Origin: Adiantum capillus-veneris | Taxonomy: Eukaryota > Streptophyta > Polypodiopsida > Polypodiales > Pteridaceae | Assembly: GCA_014529385.2 (NCBI GenBank) | Contig: CM043966.1 | Location: 40,787,037 to 40,851,036 of the forward strand | Length of the DNA: 64,000 bases | Direction: 5' to 3' | Shown here: one piece after another, positions 63,701 to 64,000 of the stretch | How positions within the stretch are numbered: the first letter of the stretch is position 1 | Layout: each line of letters starts with the position of its first letter | Program-made: the position numbers and the translations under genes | The notes under the pieces: generated by a model | Database searches by the model: none | Told to the model about the DNA's origin: nothing | What the model saw: the letters and a program-made list of their open reading frames with translations, nothing else

Positions 63701-64000
63701 CTTATACAATCCACGGGACAAAATGCTAGATGCAATAATTTCATCACCAAAACTATGCAATAATTTCATCACCAAAACTGAGATGATGAACCGGACATAT
63801 GTCAACCATAAATTTGCCAACAAGATCAAGTATTGCAAGTGCACATATAGAAAAAAGGTTACTTTTTATCCCTAATATGTAAAGTGCATCAACAAGTATA
63901 AAAGAACTACCATTCCTAGCAGCTAGCAGAATCTTTCCAAGTCTCTTGACTAGTTAAGAGGCATTGTTAGTATAAGTGATTGTATTCTGATAAGGGATAA
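63701..64000 (-). pseudogene. COP4 protease C-terminal region
   Basis: The minus strand gives VDALYILGIKSNLFSICALAIL and VHHLSFGDEII, matching the end of the COP1 protease region (LLPISALARL, VHDLNVGDEIV). A 25-bp tandem duplication at 63731-63780 breaks the frame. The element continues beyond the window. Confidence 0.7.
63731..63780. repeat. 25-bp tandem duplication
   Basis: TGCAATAATTTCATCACCAA begins at 63731 and again at 63756, with about 24-25 bp per copy. Confidence 0.9.

Larger units (their letters stand above)
62131..64000 (-). mobile_element. COP4: partial copia element, minus strand, runs off the window
   Basis: Same family as COP1, opposite strand. From the window edge downward: protease end, pre-integrase, integrase, linker and RT start. 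It is cut at about 62131. Shared phrases with COP1 include YEAWHD, HMHAF/HVF, KLDDKA and EAQNS. Confidence 0.8.

Overview
This is nuclear DNA of a land plant with a large, repeat-rich genome. No host protein-coding gene, rRNA or complete tRNA can be supported. Nearly everything recognisable is a Ty3/gypsy or Ty1/copia LTR retrotransposon, one hAT DNA transposon, a foldback (MITE-like) element, a satellite array, or remnants of these. Plant evidence: LTR elements with TGGTATCAGAGC (initiator tRNA-Met) primer sites, a chromodomain-type gypsy, a Tat-like gypsy with a second RNase H, copia elements of plant layout, and long CT/CA/TA microsatellites. The species cannot be named. The elements are nested, which suggests heterochromatin. 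Names used here (GYP1-6, COP1-4, HAT1, FB1) are local labels.

Layout. 0.75-13.2 kb: a divergent gypsy element (GYP2) is cut by a complete chromodomain gypsy, GYP1 (1133-10012), with 5-bp target duplications TCTAC on both sides. 13.2-17.1 kb: GYP3, gypsy, with one 940-codon gag-PR-RT-RNase H frame and a truncated integrase. 17.1-17.4 kb: a two-copy repeat of about 158 bp. 17.4-25.6 kb: GYP4, gypsy on the minus strand, truncated in RNase H, with a 5' leader of diverged repeats carrying a 24-bp palindrome, a tRNA-Asp-like primer site and a candidate 5' LTR. 25.6-26.9 kb: a scrap of Tat-type RNase H, then about 6.5 copies of a 179-180 bp satellite with a hairpin. 26.9-29.5 kb: GC-rich and GGTGGC-rich low-complexity sequence without genes. 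29.6-30.2 kb: a possible minus-strand gypsy LTR end. 30.2-30.8 kb: a foldback element. 31401-35715: HAT1, a complete hAT element with 15-bp inverted ends and an 8-bp duplication CCGCCCAC.

35.8-55.9 kb: COP1 (copia) is split inside its reverse transcriptase. The frame stops at 39965 and resumes at 55769, with TGAAA repeated on both sides of a 15.8-kb insertion. Inside that insertion are minus-strand gypsy LTR ends and decayed open frames, a complete copia element COP2 (42580-48067, duplication CAAAC), a leader-like stretch with five palindromic repeats, a 150-bp CT array, and the 3' half of a Tat-like gypsy (GYP5) with its 3' LTR. 55.9-59.6 kb: GYP6, a heavily decayed gypsy. 59.65-62.13 kb: COP3, a deleted, non-autonomous copia on the minus strand. 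62.13-64.0 kb: COP4, a minus-strand relative of COP1 that runs off the window.

No autonomous element looks functional as read: each pol has stops, frameshifts or lost catalytic residues. The best preserved are GYP1 (no frameshift, seven stops), GYP3 (one long frame but an altered RT active site), COP2 (all domains, both LTRs) and HAT1 (one frameshift, one stop). The order of insertion is readable: GYP2 before GYP1; COP1 before its 15.8-kb insert; that insert before COP2.
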